Assembly: GCF_015706575.1 (NCBI RefSeq)
Contig: NW_024037067.1
Location: 4,278,884-4,342,883, forward strand
Direction: 5' to 3'
Length of the DNA: 64,000 nt
From: Patiria miniata
Lineage: Eukaryota; Echinodermata; Asteroidea; Valvatida; Asterinidae
Of the stretch, positions 26,490 through 38,956 are shown piece after piece. Position numbers and translations under genes: made by a program. Each line of letters begins with the position of its first letter. Positions within the stretch are counted from its first letter, which is position 1. A model generated the notes under the pieces. That model saw only the letters and a program-made list of their open reading frames with translations. It did not search any database and was not told where the DNA came from.

Positions 26490-26671
26490 GGGAATAAAAT
26501 GTGCTTGGCTGGTATTAAACAAGTACGGTAGGGTTAATATCTGCTATAGAGGCCTGGATGCGGATAATGACACCCCCCCCCTCTTCGGCTACGGCCATTA
26601 TCCCCATCCAGGCCCCTAGCTGGTTTGAAACGTACTTGTTTAAAAACCCGGCCAAGCACATATTTACTCCC
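26490..26671. mobile_element. Foldback element (long hairpin)
   Basis: A 182-bp imperfect palindrome. The outer arms are GGGAATAAAATGTGCTTGGC and, on the right, its relative GCCAAGCACATATTTACTCC. Pairing continues through AAACAAGTAC/GTACTTGTTT and inward to GGCCTGGATG/CATCCAGGCC and GATAATG/CATTATC. The loop is about 25 nt and C-rich. There is no coding sequence. Confidence 0.7.
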
Positions 26672-27207
26672 TTATTTTTTGATGTGTATCTCAACTTAAG
26701 TAATGAAAAGCTGCTGCAATCTGATTACCAATTGGTGTAAACTACATAATAAACAAGTTGACAGGATCCTAATGCCTTGATTTTAGATTTTTTTTCTGCG
26801 AGGTAAAATGTCTCCAAGCAATTTTACCTTTTCAGAAAGATTCTGCAACATCTCATTGTGATTGACTGCTTGTTGATAATGATACATTCTCAATGTACAT
26901 TTGTACTCAACAAAATCCTTTCCTTCAGGTACATGTATTTGAAACATTCCTGCGAGACTGAAAGTGCACTGACATTTTGTTTTAAACGATACCTCGCTAA
27001 ATCCTGATGGATGACTTGAAAATGCCTGTTGACATTCAGTAAACGCAAAAGAAACAATGCGTCGTTTAAGATACAAGAGCACAAAGTGCTTGCTCCTAAC
27101 AAACGATGATGCGGTCCGTTTCAATTAGACGAAGGGTGTTTGCGAAACCTCGGTTCCATCTCAGGTTTCATCTTTATTTGTGGCTTCAACCCCATTCAGA
27201 ATATCCA
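26672..27207. other. No feature seen
   Basis: Unique AT-rich DNA. Minus-strand frames at 26783-27124 match nothing I recognise. Confidence 0.45.
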
Positions 27208-27505
27208 AGTAAGTCTGTCATGAGCCAACATGGTTCATCAGGCCAGCATTTACCTCCCGTTTTTATGGAATGAAATGACAGGGAATATTTCCATATTCCC
27301 CTAGATGAGATGCTAGTCCATTGCTGGTTACTCCCCCAGCTTATGCCGGTACCCATTTATCACTACTCCTTGATGGAGAGAGACGAGTTAAGGTGAAGTG
27401 GCTTGCCCAAGGACACAACACATTGCCAGCAGCAGGATTGGAACCTCTGACCCTTTTATCATGGATTGCAAGCCCTTATGACAAACCCCAAACCATGACA
27501 CTTCC
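27208..27505 (-). mobile_element. tRNA-derived SINE, family A, copy 1
   Basis: Matches the copies at 45582 and 57610 across the body: TGGCTTGCCCAAGGACACAAC, a GCCGGTACCCATTT section, and the AAGTCTGTCATGAGCCAACATG tail in the minus-strand sense. The head is degraded, and the box B equivalent reads GAGGTTCCAATCC. Confidence 0.75.
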
Positions 27506-27946
27506 GGACCGTTAATGTCAAAACAAGATAGAACTTTTCTAAACCTTTGCCTAAAATACAAGGATTAATGTTCATTTATACATGTATACCAAACGTGGCT
27601 ACACATACATGTGCATTGATTAGACTTCATATATCATTACTGACTTAATTAATTCATTTTCCCCCTATATTTTAATGTATAATTGCTGAGCTATTGCTTT
27701 TTATTTATATTTGCAGCCTTGGAATAATAATTTATCTCCGGTTTCTGGAAAGATTAGGATTGAGGTATAGCTTGCTTCATATAGATGTATTTTAAAAGTG
27801 CAAGTTTTCTTTCCATTTTTTAAGAGTTTGATTTTGTGTATATTACTTTGTGATTCCGTTAGAAAAGTTTTAATGCAGTTTATAATTGTAAATTACACAA
27901 CAATTTGGCATCTCACTTGACCATGACAGTAATTAAACAAACCAAC
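27506..27946. other. No feature seen
   Basis: AT-rich spacer between two SINE copies. Confidence 0.5.
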
Positions 27947-28192
27947 AATTATGGACATAAAAAACTTTCTATTCCTCCTGGGTGGAAAGTCCATCGCAAG
28001 GTAATTGGCGTAAATTACTACGTGTACCAAGCTAAGCAATTGCCAAGTCCAATTAAAAGTTGTAATTGGAGAGAAGCAAGTAAGGTTCAAGTGTCTTGCC
28101 CAAGGGCACAACATATTGCCAGCAGCTGGATTCGAACCTTTGACCATCTGATCAGGAGTCACAAAGTCTTACCACTAGACAACCTCACAATG
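27947..28192 (-). mobile_element. tRNA-derived SINE, family A, copy 2 (diverged)
   Basis: Minus-strand head GAGGTTGTCTAGTGGTAAGA (box A, TNGTCTAGTGG type) and AAGGTTCGAATCC (box B), followed by the family's CTTGGGCAAGACACTT stretch and a GGACTTTCCACC body. The 3' tail is not matched, so it is a variant or truncated copy. Confidence 0.7.
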
Positions 28193-29189
28193 TACATACA
28201 CTGCCTACATGTTTGTAAATAAAGCCTCAACATTTACATTGGAGATACAAGTAATTGACATGTTCATTATCAAAGACATCAATCAGCACAGATCTTGAAA
28301 AGATGTAAAAACACCAAAAATTCAGACATCAGTCACAAACGTAATCACTGAAAGATGGAAGTGTGTGGATTTAGCTCACAGGATTAATAAACACTGTGTG
28401 AAGTCTTGAATGTTCATTGCATTTACCCTTCAGAGATACTCTGTCGGGAATAATTTTGCAGTCAACTCTTCAATGTGTAAGTGAGACACTGTGAAACAAG
28501 GTCTAAACTGCTAGACCACTCACACTGTAAATCATTATTCCCAGCATGTTGCTGGGTGATCAATAATGGTAGTTTCAGAAACACCACACTGGGTAAACAA
28601 GTCATCGATGGCTCCGAGGGAAAAAAAAAGGAAAGAATTTTTTTTTTTTATCAAAAACACTTTGACTGCTGTCAGCATGGAGTATGACAACTCAACTCTC
28701 TCATTTTCTGTTGGATAATGACATACGGACAAGTGGTTTCACAAGGAAAGGTCCGAGTTCAAATATCAGATCATGTGCGAGTTCGACCATTTGCACAACC
28801 TGTTCACCACAAAGCATATTCAAACAAGTTATAAATCCATTCAGCTTCATTTTTTTTTTCCTGAGTCATTTTTTTTTAAACACTGTGATATCAGCATTGA
28901 TCTGTTTGGATTGATTTTTTTTGGACTGTACAGTGACTGCGAGTGGGAGACTGAGGTTTGCCACATGTGACACCCAGTGGCACGGGCAGGACTCTGTGCA
29001 ACACCGCCTGGCCGTACTTGAAAACGTTTGAAGAGTATGAATATTGGTAGGAATAATTGATTTCATGGTCGGGCTGTGAAGCTTAACAGTAGATAAATAT
29101 GAATCACATGAACTTGGAAGCCTGAGTCAGGATGACGTTCTAGTTTGTTTAATGATCAACAGAACTGTTGCTGTGGACAGAAAAGTTGT
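28193..29189. other. No gene recognised
   Basis: AT-rich DNA with several T and A runs (about 28638 and 28852-28880). Confidence 0.45.
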
Positions 29190-29193
29190 TTAA

Positions 29194-29709
29194 AGGGAAT
29201 ATACATCATTTGCTTTTACTGTAATTTTCAGAAATGGATGGAATTGGGGGGTTGGAAATATATAGCAAATATAGTTACACTGACTTTTTTGAGGTTTTGG
29301 GTTCGAAAATGCTATAAAAACCAAGAAAAACAATCATTTTCCTGTAGTCTGGTTCCCTGACTCCATTTAAGAAGAAACAGAGCAGTTTACATACATTGGG
29401 GAATTGTAAGGTCAGGGAACCAGTCTAGCTGGCTCGTACCCGTTTATAGGTTTGTAATCGATTGCAAACAAGTGCGATGGTCAATTGGGGCCAGTATTTG
29501 AAAAAAAAAGCCAGTTTTTTCCAACGCTGATCGGCCGATCAGCGTTGGAAATTGATACAAAAATACCACTTTTCTTGAAAATGACAGTATACCAGGTGCC
29601 ATGATTTTACAGGATGCTTTACACTGTCATTCACTAACAGTCCAGCAAGGTAATTCAAAATGATTTGGTAGTTTTATTTTTTGATGTTTGCAAATGTCGT
29701 ATTTTCCCT
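29194..29709 (+). mobile_element. TTAA-flanked non-autonomous element, copy 1
   Basis: A 516-bp element between TTAA at 29190-29193 and 29710-29713. The left end is AGGGAATATACATCATTTGC and the right end in complement is AGGGAAAATACGACATTTGC. It contains an inverted repeat (TCTGGTTCCCTGAC near 29348, GTCAGGGAACCAG near 29411) and a perfect 34-bp palindrome at 29518-29551. TTAA target sites are typical of piggyBac and Kolobok transposons. No transposase is present. An inverted homologue lies at 56864-57363. Confidence 0.85.
29518..29551. repeat. Perfect 34-bp palindrome
   Basis: Each arm is 17 nt, with arm TTTCCAACGCTGATCGG and centre CGG/CCG. It lies about 175 bp from the right end of the TTAA element. 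Such a sequence can extrude a cruciform or form a stable RNA hairpin. Confidence 0.95.
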
Positions 29710-29713
29710 TTAA

Positions 29714-32700
29714 TTTCATAACTCTGTCTGGTTATGAAAATAATCTAGGGTTCCTCTGATCTGAGGCGCTGTACGTCAGACCTTTGCAAAATACGATGTG
29801 ATGCTCCAAAGTTTCTCAATCCTGAATTTCTGGTCACATGTGGCAACTCACTGCTCTTCCTCTGCGACAAGTCCGTACAAAAACTGAACAAGATAAAACA
29901 AAATAGCACTTGCACCTCTCGTACACCTGCATTTCATCATTAGCACATTATCAAATGATCATTCCCCAAGTATAAACTACAGTTCCACTTCATTTAAACA
30001 GTATTAAATCTTACAGCACATTTAGCACGTTCATGTTCAAAGGTCTGCTTATAATTAATGACACCAAACCCAGCCGACGACAGACTAGCAAGTCTAGAGA
30101 GTTCCAAATCTTACCAGCTCTGGATTCTGTTTCTCTCAGATCTAATGTACAACTTCATCCCATCCACAAAGCCCTTAATTAAACTGTGAATTGACAGACA
30201 GGAAAATGGGACGAAGGAATTTTTTTAAATGCTTGGTCCCTGTGGTATACTGTTCAAAAGGACGACAGGAATTTCAATCGCTCAATTCAAAATACCTAGT
30301 GTCATCCTACTAGCTGGATCTGTATGATTTATACTTGATGTGAATGTCAAGCAAACTCATTATTGGATTACCAATGTTTTCAACTGTGGTAAATTTAGAT
30401 TAAAGTGTAAATTCTCACCTCGACCTCACAAGTTACAGCTTACCTTTTTCAGAGTATGATCTACCTCTGACAATTGAATGTTTAAACTTTAAATGGTTTG
30501 AAACTTAAATATGCTAAATACTTTTGAACAAAATCCTCACAGTGGAATTGCTTTTGACCATTCTTACTGAAATCCCTGGACTTATTCACCAAAAAATTGA
30601 CATCCCCATGATCATACAGTTATAAAAAGTGGGGGAAAAACAGTTAAATCACGGTAACTGGAACACTTTCAAAGGCTGTAGTGCTGTTGAGAAACTCTAT
30701 ATTTAGGTGTTGATAATTCTCGGGAAATTACCACAGATTCTTCACTAGACTCAACACCTTCAGAGAATCAAGGGACAGCAACTCAAAACCTGAAAAAAAA
30801 TAATCACTGAGTTTGCAAAAGAGACTACTGTTACAAGGAGCAAGGGTTCCATTCCATCTGATACTTGACAAGCTTGTCATCAATCTCTGGGCCATGGCCT
30901 CAAAATGTAACACCTTGCAAGGCCAAGAGGCCAGGCTACAGTTACACCTATATGGAGTACGTGTCAGGGAGATAGTGCTGAAATCTTATGATGAAAGACA
31001 GTATTAACACATGATGTACAGTGAATCCAAGATGTCAAAACCAAGCTATTGACTTCACACCTGTATGTACATACATGTACATGTAGGTGGGCATATTGTG
31101 GGCATAACACAAACCTATAAAACATCTAAAAGCGTCTGAAACACTCTACAACACAAACCTATAAAACAGGCCTTGGGAAATGTTACGATTCTTGGGATCA
31201 TCTCCCACAGTTTTCCTATTGGATCATTTAGGATGCCTTTTGGCCTTTATTCTTGTTCTCTAAGATACAAGGAGCACATATAGATCCTAGAGAATGTAGT
31301 TACAAACCAACAGGAAACTATTGACGAACCTACATACAGAACATGTAGTCTAATCGCCGCTTGCATACATTACAAGCATCAGTGCACAGATTCGGCGATT
31401 ATTTATGCAAAACAAGACTGCGTCTTGACCTCACAATTCTGACCATTCAGCGGGCATCTTCTATTGGGTCTTCCATTGTTGTTTTACAAAAACAGGGAAG
31501 CCAAATTGACCAATCAACAGCTTAGTCCACACTTCTGATCGAAGAGACGTCACACTCTAAAGTCAACTCTGATTGGCTGGCATATGTGGGGTTGCACAAA
31601 ATGTGCATGCTAGGATATATCAGACGTTCATTCATGTGGCTCTACACACGTGACTGTCTGATCCTCAGACTAACAGTTATATGTACATGTATACTGTATA
31701 TATTCCTCATCACCTTCAGATACCTATTGGAATTAGGATTCTTATAGGCCTGTACAGGACCTTCATATGACATACATGTATCTTACATGATACTATCCAA
31801 TGTAGTGGCAAACCTGTATTTACATGTATAGGAAACCTATAATATAGGGTTCTTATAGGTTAGTCATCATCTCCACAGGTTCCTATATGTTCCTTAATAG
31901 AATTCCCTGTGAGAAGATTGATAACTGCATGTACATGTAGAACTACCTTTAGTAAATCTAATCTGATCCAGTAAAATTAGATTTGGTGACATACAGACAA
32001 TAAACCTAGAACATCTACCAGTGATTCTTGTGGTGCTTCTTTGCAATAAGGAAGAATTGAACAAATCAAGAGCAAAAAAAAAAAACCTAGAAGAAAACAA
32101 AATGGATAGACTTTGCATTCAAGTCATGAACATGTCATGATCATAAGCCAGTCTAAAGATCGCCTCGTCATTTGAAATGCAAATTTTACTCAAAAACAAA
32201 CCTCTTGAGTAAATGAAAAAAAAAAGATCTTGTGTAGACGTGCAATATCGCAGTCGGTCTTGCAAATCATGGAAAATCTTCCCTGTCCAGTGCATGAGAT
32301 CTAGACAGCGCTCATCAGCACACTGCAGACACCCAGCTGAACTAATAGAACCCCTGGATTCTTTGTGCTAAATTACTCTGACTTATTTTCCACCTTATTT
32401 CAGGAGAGGCAGCATCCCTCTGCCTCCAATTTCCGGGAGGGTCAGGTTTTTGGAATGTATTTAAAAAAAAAGATACAATGGCAAAGTAACCAAAAAAGGT
32501 AGAGGACGGAGAGTAGAGTAGAAAGGGCAGGAAAATTAGCAGCAGTTTACAGTGGAGCACCCGCGATGAATACGGTCATTTGCAAGCAGGTGGTGCAAGT
32601 CATTACTGGTACCTCTGCCAGATCGTTATTTCTTGGTGGCGTCTTGGAGAAGGTGTGAGCGTCTGAAATGGAGCGTCAATTTCTGGTGATGGTCGGATGG

Positions 32701-34210
32701 TCTAGCGGGCCGGAGACTACTCGGTAGCCAAGATGAGACAGGTGGTCTGTACTTTTCTCAAACACGGATGCTGCCAACCTAAAAATGTGCACGATTTGAG
32801 GAGCCGGGTGCGAATTAATCACAGTTAAGCTGTCACTTGTGCAACAATCTCAACTAGATTCTTATGTGCTGGCCGGGGTTATGTCCGGGACAGGTGAAAA
32901 TCTGACAGGACTAGAAAGGTCGGATACATTCATTCAGAACACCATTCTACGAGCATGACCAGAGAATGAAAGAGACAATTTTCCAACAAAGGTCTTGATT
33001 ACAATGGAGGCATTTACACATTTGAACCCACGAATATTTCAAGAAAATTCAACACTTGTTTGTTGAACTGGATATTAAAATAGGTTATTTGTATGGTGTA
33101 CATATGTACATGTATGTTATGAAAACTTCTTCTCTAAGTGATCCCTGATTGCGAATTCCTAGGATGGCAGCATTGGTAATAATTTGCTATTAAACATCAG
33201 TAGAAATGGCGTGATACCTGCCACATACTGTACGTACATGTACATACAGGTTTCTGGTTTCTGCCCTGTGCTTCATAAAACTCGAACAAATAGGGAGACA
33301 GGAACAAATATAAGTCTTCACAATTCTCTATTTTCAATCAGACACAAACTTAGCCTGCAAAGAGTGGAGATTCACAAATTAATAAACTTACTTTAATGTG
33401 TTTAACCGTAATGTCAACACTGCACCAATGACATCAAAAGATTGAAAAGAATGCTGCAGATCGTACTGCCCCCAAAACTGAGAACTGCCGTCACCACTGG
33501 TGAATAATCTTTACATGACTGAAATGCCTCAGAAGTAGGTGAAACTTAACAGAGAACTTAACTGCACACAAATTCAGTCACGGACAATTACAATCCAGCC
33601 CCAGGCAGGCTAAATACTCAAAGACCGGCTTAACACCTACATTGCTTCATCACAATGGTTTATTTTTTCTTTCTAAATTGAACACCGACTGCATGCGCAA
33701 CCACTAAGACCAGCTTAAGTACAAAGTCTCCTCTGAGACCAGTTACTGCAATTTACCTGAAAAAAAAAGAAGTAAATGATAAGAGACTTGAAGGTTTGCA
33801 TGATGGACATGAACAAAGCATGGAAGGTTCATGGTAACACCATGTGAATATTCTCTACTTTGAGTTGTGTGGTGCTGAGAAGAACTCAACGTTTCAAACA
33901 GTGTACTCTGTTCGCCATCAGGAGACTGCCGGACTCTTGGGGTATGGTACTAAGTAGCGGAGGCTTGGATTCAGCAACAAGGGGATTTTAGTTCGTTGGA
34001 CTGTTAAGGTGGGAAATTCTGGAAAAGGATGATAAGTTGCTGGGTAGGATCCTGAAGAGCACTGTGTGTGCTCACTGAAGCATGTCAGATGGATGGGGTA
34101 CAGCTGGGATGAACATTAAAAAAAATACAAAAAACAACGAGCACTGTTTCTATACAATACATGTTTGTACAAGCTTTTTTGTTGAGTTTTATAATAGCAG
34201 ACCTTTTAGG
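29714..34210. other. No gene recognised; ACATGTA-rich
   Basis: Contains many TACATGTA/ACATGTAC words (31060-31090, 31680, 31800, 33100, 33230). An AACACAAACCTATAAAACA direct repeat lies at about 31087 and 31139, with AACCTATAA/TTATAGGTT pairs to 31870. The frame at 30813-31007 is not recognisable. Confidence 0.45.
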
Positions 34211-34460
34211 TTTGGGATGAATTAGGACCTACTTTCAAAGGCAAGAATTGAGACTTAGTGTCCAAAAGCTGAGACTTGAATCATGACTTGGAGACTTGCT
34301 CATTAGATACAAGACTTGAAATGAGACTTACCACAAAGGACTTGATGAGATTGATAAAAACCTCTCAAAAACTTGTAATTTTGACATGAGATTTTCTTTT
34401 AAAAGACTTCTAACTTCATTTGAAACTTGCTTTGAAAGACTTGAGACAAGTTGCTTGAGA
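34211..34460 (-). repeat. GAGACTTG/AAGACTTG degenerate array
   Basis: About a dozen irregularly spaced (A/G)AGACTTG-type words on the plus strand, with CAAGTCTC in complement. Composition and word resemble the ACAAGTC repeats nearby, so it may be a more amplified relative. No coding sequence is supported. Confidence 0.5.
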
Positions 34461-35184
34461 TATGGACCAGGGACTTGTTCTCAGGAACGGGAATCAGTCG
34501 TCTGTTATTTGACAACCCATTCCAGAATTTTCCATCTTCATCCTTCACGAAACTGATCGCTGCCCTAACTTTCCAAATTGAATTCTCAAATATTCTTTTA
34601 AATTCTTCACAGAGCCGGGATATGCAATCATCCAGAACCCACCTGCGCCCTATGCCTCTAATAAAGGTGGGTCTTTGACACTTAATTTCGCTGCAAGAAA
34701 GAGGACACCTTTTGACGTATAAGGTTATCAGATGAGCAAGACCCTCGCCGGGGAAACGGGAACAAGCTCCCCCCCTAAACCACTGGCCTAATTGGCTGCA
34801 ATCAGGAAATTGGACAATATTTTCTCAGGTGTTGACAATGTACTAAATTAGCCTGGACGCCAACGAAGGTTGATAATACAAAGTGCCCACAGGAAGACTT
34901 GCATAAGGTACAGAAGGGGGGGGGGGGGTGAACTGAAGCCCCTGGAATTAGAGGTGATAAATCACGTGGAAGAAGTCAACGAGAAAAAGATTAGTTTAGC
35001 TGAAAAAAGTATGAGTTCAGTACATTCAATCTTTGGGTATAGTGGGTGCTTGTCAGTTTCAAATGAATCTGAAGGTTGGCCGATAGGCACAGACTTATAG
35101 AGTGTGGATTTACTGCCAGTACATGTAGATGAGACTCACAATGTGTGCCACAGAGCATTTGGCTGAAAGAGACCACTTTTTCTC
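34461..35184. other. No feature seen
   Basis: Unique DNA with a G-run at about 34916-34928. The frame at 34870-35100 is unrecognised. Confidence 0.45.
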
Positions 35185-35325
35185 AGGGTCAGTCAGTCAC
35201 AGTCAGTCAGGAGTCCAGTTATAGGGATGAATAATGACAAAGATTGCCTTTGACACAGTACGTTTGAAAAGTTTGTCTCTTGAGTTGTGATCGGATGACT
35301 AGTGACTGACTTGAGGACTGTGCAA
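35185..35325 (-). repeat. ACAAGTC-rich dispersed repeat, copy 3 (inverted)
   Basis: In complement it reads CAGTCCTCAAGTCAGTCAC, ACTCAAGAGACAAACTTTT and TTTGTCATTATTCATCCCT, the same block order as copies 1 and 2. Confidence 0.55.
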
Positions 35326-35526
35326 CCCGCTCTTTGATTTCAACTCCATGGTCGACTGCCCGCATTTATTAATCCATAGGCCTACTTCACGGTTCACAAT
35401 ACCAACATCTACTCACACACAAACTTCTCCGACCAAAATTGCAAGCATCCCAATGCCAAGAAAACTACTGTGTCTTTATAATCGTGTAAGAAACTAACAG
35501 TATTTGACAATGTCTACAATGACCTT

Positions 35527-35608
35527 CCCGCTATGCCTGTAAAGCGGGTGATTTGCGGGCAAGGCGGCGACAGGCGGCGAAGGCGCCTGCCCCGCGTAGC
35601 GGGTGAGG
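35527..35608. repeat. GC-rich palindromic module, copy 2
   Basis: Shares GGCGGCGAAGGCGCCT and CGCGTAGCGGG with the module at 5760-5823 and has the same hairpin-within-GC-island layout. Flanking DNA is AT-rich and unrelated to that of copy 1, which suggests a small dispersed repeat. Confidence 0.6.
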
Positions 35609-35776
35609 TGAAGCATTTTGAATATAGAATCCCTGCAGGTGGCAGAATTCACAGCCAAACTAATGTATCAAGCAACACTTTTTGTCTTAATGGCTTATGA
35701 TTTCTTGCAGCTGATCCTGGTGTGCATAAATCTGCATCTAATTAAGGTATGCCAAAGCATAAGTTAACATAAAATA

Positions 35777-36080
35777 CTAAAATATGCACTTTTAACAAGC
35801 TGTCACATGTCACGTGATGACGTCATCGTTACGTCACTCAGATTTTCATCTATAACACATCCCAGTTTAGGTACAAATATACATACTAAGTTTCAACCCA
35901 ATCAAACCTGTAGTTATGGAGATATAGGCCTTTAAAATATGCACCTATATTGTGACGTCACGGGTCTCGTCGTGATGACGTCAATGTTTGGCACACATCT
36001 TCAGGTGCTGGTCTAAGTCTGTACCAAGTATAAACGCAATCGGATTGATTTTTGGTGCCAGAGTGCCGGGAACAAAGAAA
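35777..36080 (+). repeat. Two-unit tandem duplication rich in TGACGTCA
   Basis: Two diverged units of about 155 bp. Each has AAAATATGCAC, then one or more TGACGTCA, then a TAC(C/T)AAGT..AAC.CAATC block. Perfect TGACGTCA palindromes lie at 35818, 35953 and 35976, with a half site near 35830 and a CACGTG at 35811. These match CRE/ATF and E-box consensus words. The sequence looks like a dispersed repeat rather than a dedicated promoter; no gene start is seen beside it. Confidence 0.65.
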
Positions 36081-36608
36081 TGACTGAAAAAAAAAAGAAA
36101 GAAAGAAAAAAAATCTTAACGATGCCGAAACAGCCAAAAAAAAAAAACTAGAAAAATTGATTCTGTTGTACCCAAGTGTATCAAAATACCAAATGGCGTG
36201 GGAAATGCAATCAAATATTGCACCTTCCAAAACAAGACTCCTACGGTATACGTCAAGGATTTCCAATCTCAAGATTTTTGTTACTCCGAAAGGAACCTGA
36301 GAAAAGCAATCTCTACAAAGTGACATTCAGCGGCCACCTCTGCCCTTTAGACTGATTAGATTTTTTTCTCTTTCTGAAAAATACAACCACCACCAATGAT
36401 ATCCACTTTTTTCATGTTTTATTAACTTTTTATGTAAACAGGATAAGGCGTTTCTGGAGAGCTAGAGGATTGGCTGCTAAAACATAGAAGTAAAAACCCA
36501 AATGAAAGAAATAGAGCACTCCAAGTTTGAATACGATTATCCGTCCCTGGCTGTTGATTCCATGGGATTTCCCTGGAACATTGTTCTGTTGTTTTTCTCC
36601 TACCTCTA
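36081..36608. other. No feature seen
   Basis: A-rich tracts to about 36150, then unique sequence without a supported gene. Confidence 0.45.
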
Positions 36609-36895
36609 AAGGCCTTTTCACACCAGAGCCTCTTAACCAAGGTTGAATTCAACCCTGGCCGGACCTAGTGCAGGGTGGAGTTTTTGAGTTTTCCACCCCG
36701 CATTCACCCCTGTGTCGTTTCACACTTGTTTCATGTATCTCAACCCTGGTCTGCAGCAGGATAGAGTTCTACCCGGGGCGAAATCAATCTCAAGCTTGAC
36801 GCAGGGTTGTCGTGGGGTTGAAAATTTAGAAAAGTGTGAAATGCCACGATTCCAACCCTGCATCAACCCCGAGATTTGTCTTGTGTGCAAGCCTT
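36609..36895. mobile_element. MITE-like element with CAACCCTG subterminal repeats
   Basis: Ends AAGGCCTTTTCACAC and, in complement at the right, AAGGCTTGCACAC. The interior carries CAACCCTG/CAGGGTTG words several times in both orientations and a central TTTCACACTTG. No clear target-site duplication, so the superfamily is open. Confidence 0.5.
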
Positions 36896-38948
36896 AAAAC
36901 TAAACATTTCTCCAATGTCTTCTCTCTACAGGTTTCTGCAGGCTTGTGAAGCTACATGTGCAGTGCCATGGGCACTTTAGAGGAATCCTTGGGATCACGA
37001 CCAGAAATGAATACTACTGTACATGTACAAAATAATACTCATGTTGTCAACGTTTTGACTGAGTAAATATCTGTCCAAAACCGAGATATTAATTTGAAAT
37101 TTCTGGATATTCTAAAATTTTATGATAGTCCACATGATTGCCAAATTTTGAGACACAAAATTGCATCGTTTGTTTCAATTGCGCTAATTACACAAAGTAA
37201 TTAATGTGCGACAGACTCAGTTTTTTTGTTTTAAGGAAGTGACAAATCTGTTTTCCTCACTTAATCTCATTAATTTTACACGAGTGCTATAGTTTTTTGA
37301 TGAAGTGACGAATATCTTTGGTAATGAATGTTTATCAATTAAACATGATTTCATGAAATTATTCTTTGGCTATATACATGTAACTACTGGGCTATCTTGT
37401 TAGAGAAATGTATGCGAAAACGCAATATGAAAAATTGATCAACTTCAAATACGATTGTCTCAAAACTCAGTTTTGTAACAGCTGCGTGCGCAGATTTCAT
37501 CAAAATGACTACGATGTGTAGCTACCTATCTTTAAGGTTACTGCCTTTGTTACTGTGGTATTTTTGAGACTCATCAATCTGACATTCAGGCTCATCGGCA
37601 TCCTGACAATATTACCGCTCTTGTGCCAGGTTAGTTTGCCCGTTTTGTTATTGAGATGGAGTGGCTTCTCAAATTCACACCTTGAGGGTTCCAGTATACT
37701 TGAAATTGATCTTGTTCATTGTCACTATAGGCCCTACACACAATTTTTTTTACTTGAATCTGCCTCAATGCTGGATGGTCCAGGACTTCATACAAAGAAA
37801 GTGATTCATTGTGAAAGTTCAAGATTAAAATATCGGATCACTGGTGACAGAAAACCCATCAGTCGTTGCCATTTTGTTAACTTAGCTAACTAAGCTTATC
37901 AATTGCAACTGTTTAACTTTCTTCTTCTTGTGCTATTGGATACAAGTTTTAAAGCTTAAATACTGCATACGTGTACACAAGTACATGCGTACATGTACAG
38001 TACATTGTTGTCAGTGCTATTTGACAATGTTTGATACAAGTTTGTAAAGTTAAACACTGCATACATTAGGCAAACTGTACTTTCTGTTTTGGGTGTGGTA
38101 ACCTCAATCTGAATTGATATTGCTTATTTTGTAAGAGACATTGAATGAGAAATTAGCTACAATTTTATGAAGTGAGTTTCACATTTTTAATATGGAGCCA
38201 CTTATACCACTTGTTTTAATGCATATCAATTTAATGAAACCTTGAATATTTATGAAAATTAAACAAAAGAGAAATGTTTATTATTTTTGTTTAAAAATAT
38301 TGTGTTTCCTTTCATTCTTTTTTTTTACCACAGAGAAATCCATCAAAATGAAATTTCTCGGCAGAGCATGAGATACCGGCTCGAAGGCACATAGGAAGAT
38401 CGCTGTCATACTGCGTAAAGCATCCAAGCGTAACAAGAAACATTTCCAATTACGAGCCCCAATTAAATCTACGGGGCACGGCACACAGCTTGCGGAAACA
38501 GCGCACGGATAATTTACAAGGCCATTAACTGGACACAAAGTTAAAGGCTATTTGCTGGACACACGACGGATCACAGAAGACAAGTTGACCTGATTTAATG
38601 CATATTGCCTTGTCAAATCTTTCTTGGGGATCTGCATTGGTTTGCATTATTAAAAGCTCATGAATCACAGAAACGCATATTAAACGCATTCCTCCGGGAA
38701 ATTACAATCATCATCATCAGGGCTACACCTGAGCAAAGAGCTTTTAAAATGAATGTATTAATGCCGAAGGACGGTGGTTCCAATGTGTTAATGACCGGAG
38801 GTTAATCTTTCTGTTGCTTCTACACAAAGCCCTTTGCGAGGAGCAAGTTGGGGCACAAAGTGTCAGTATATAGTTTGACTCACTTCCCTTGAATGAAGGA
38901 TGTTTGGACTACTGTTGTCGACTCTTTGAAACAGGACCACAGGGCATG
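36896..38948. other. No gene recognised
   Basis: Holds the 37932-38066 duplication. About 38330-38600 is GC-balanced with CAATTA-type words and could be a conserved non-coding element. The frame at 37555-37893 is not recognisable. Confidence 0.4.
37932..38066 (+). repeat. Diverged direct duplication (~85-bp period)
   Basis: A block with GATACAAGTTT, TAAAG and ACTGCATAC occurs near 37938 and again near 38033, separated by an ACATGTAC-rich spacer. Non-coding. Confidence 0.6.
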
Positions 38949-38956
38949 GTTGCATC

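Noticed and set aside
34211-34460. Possible CRISPR array (repeated GAGACTTG)
   Set aside because: Repeats are too short, irregular in spacing and degenerate, in eukaryotic DNA.
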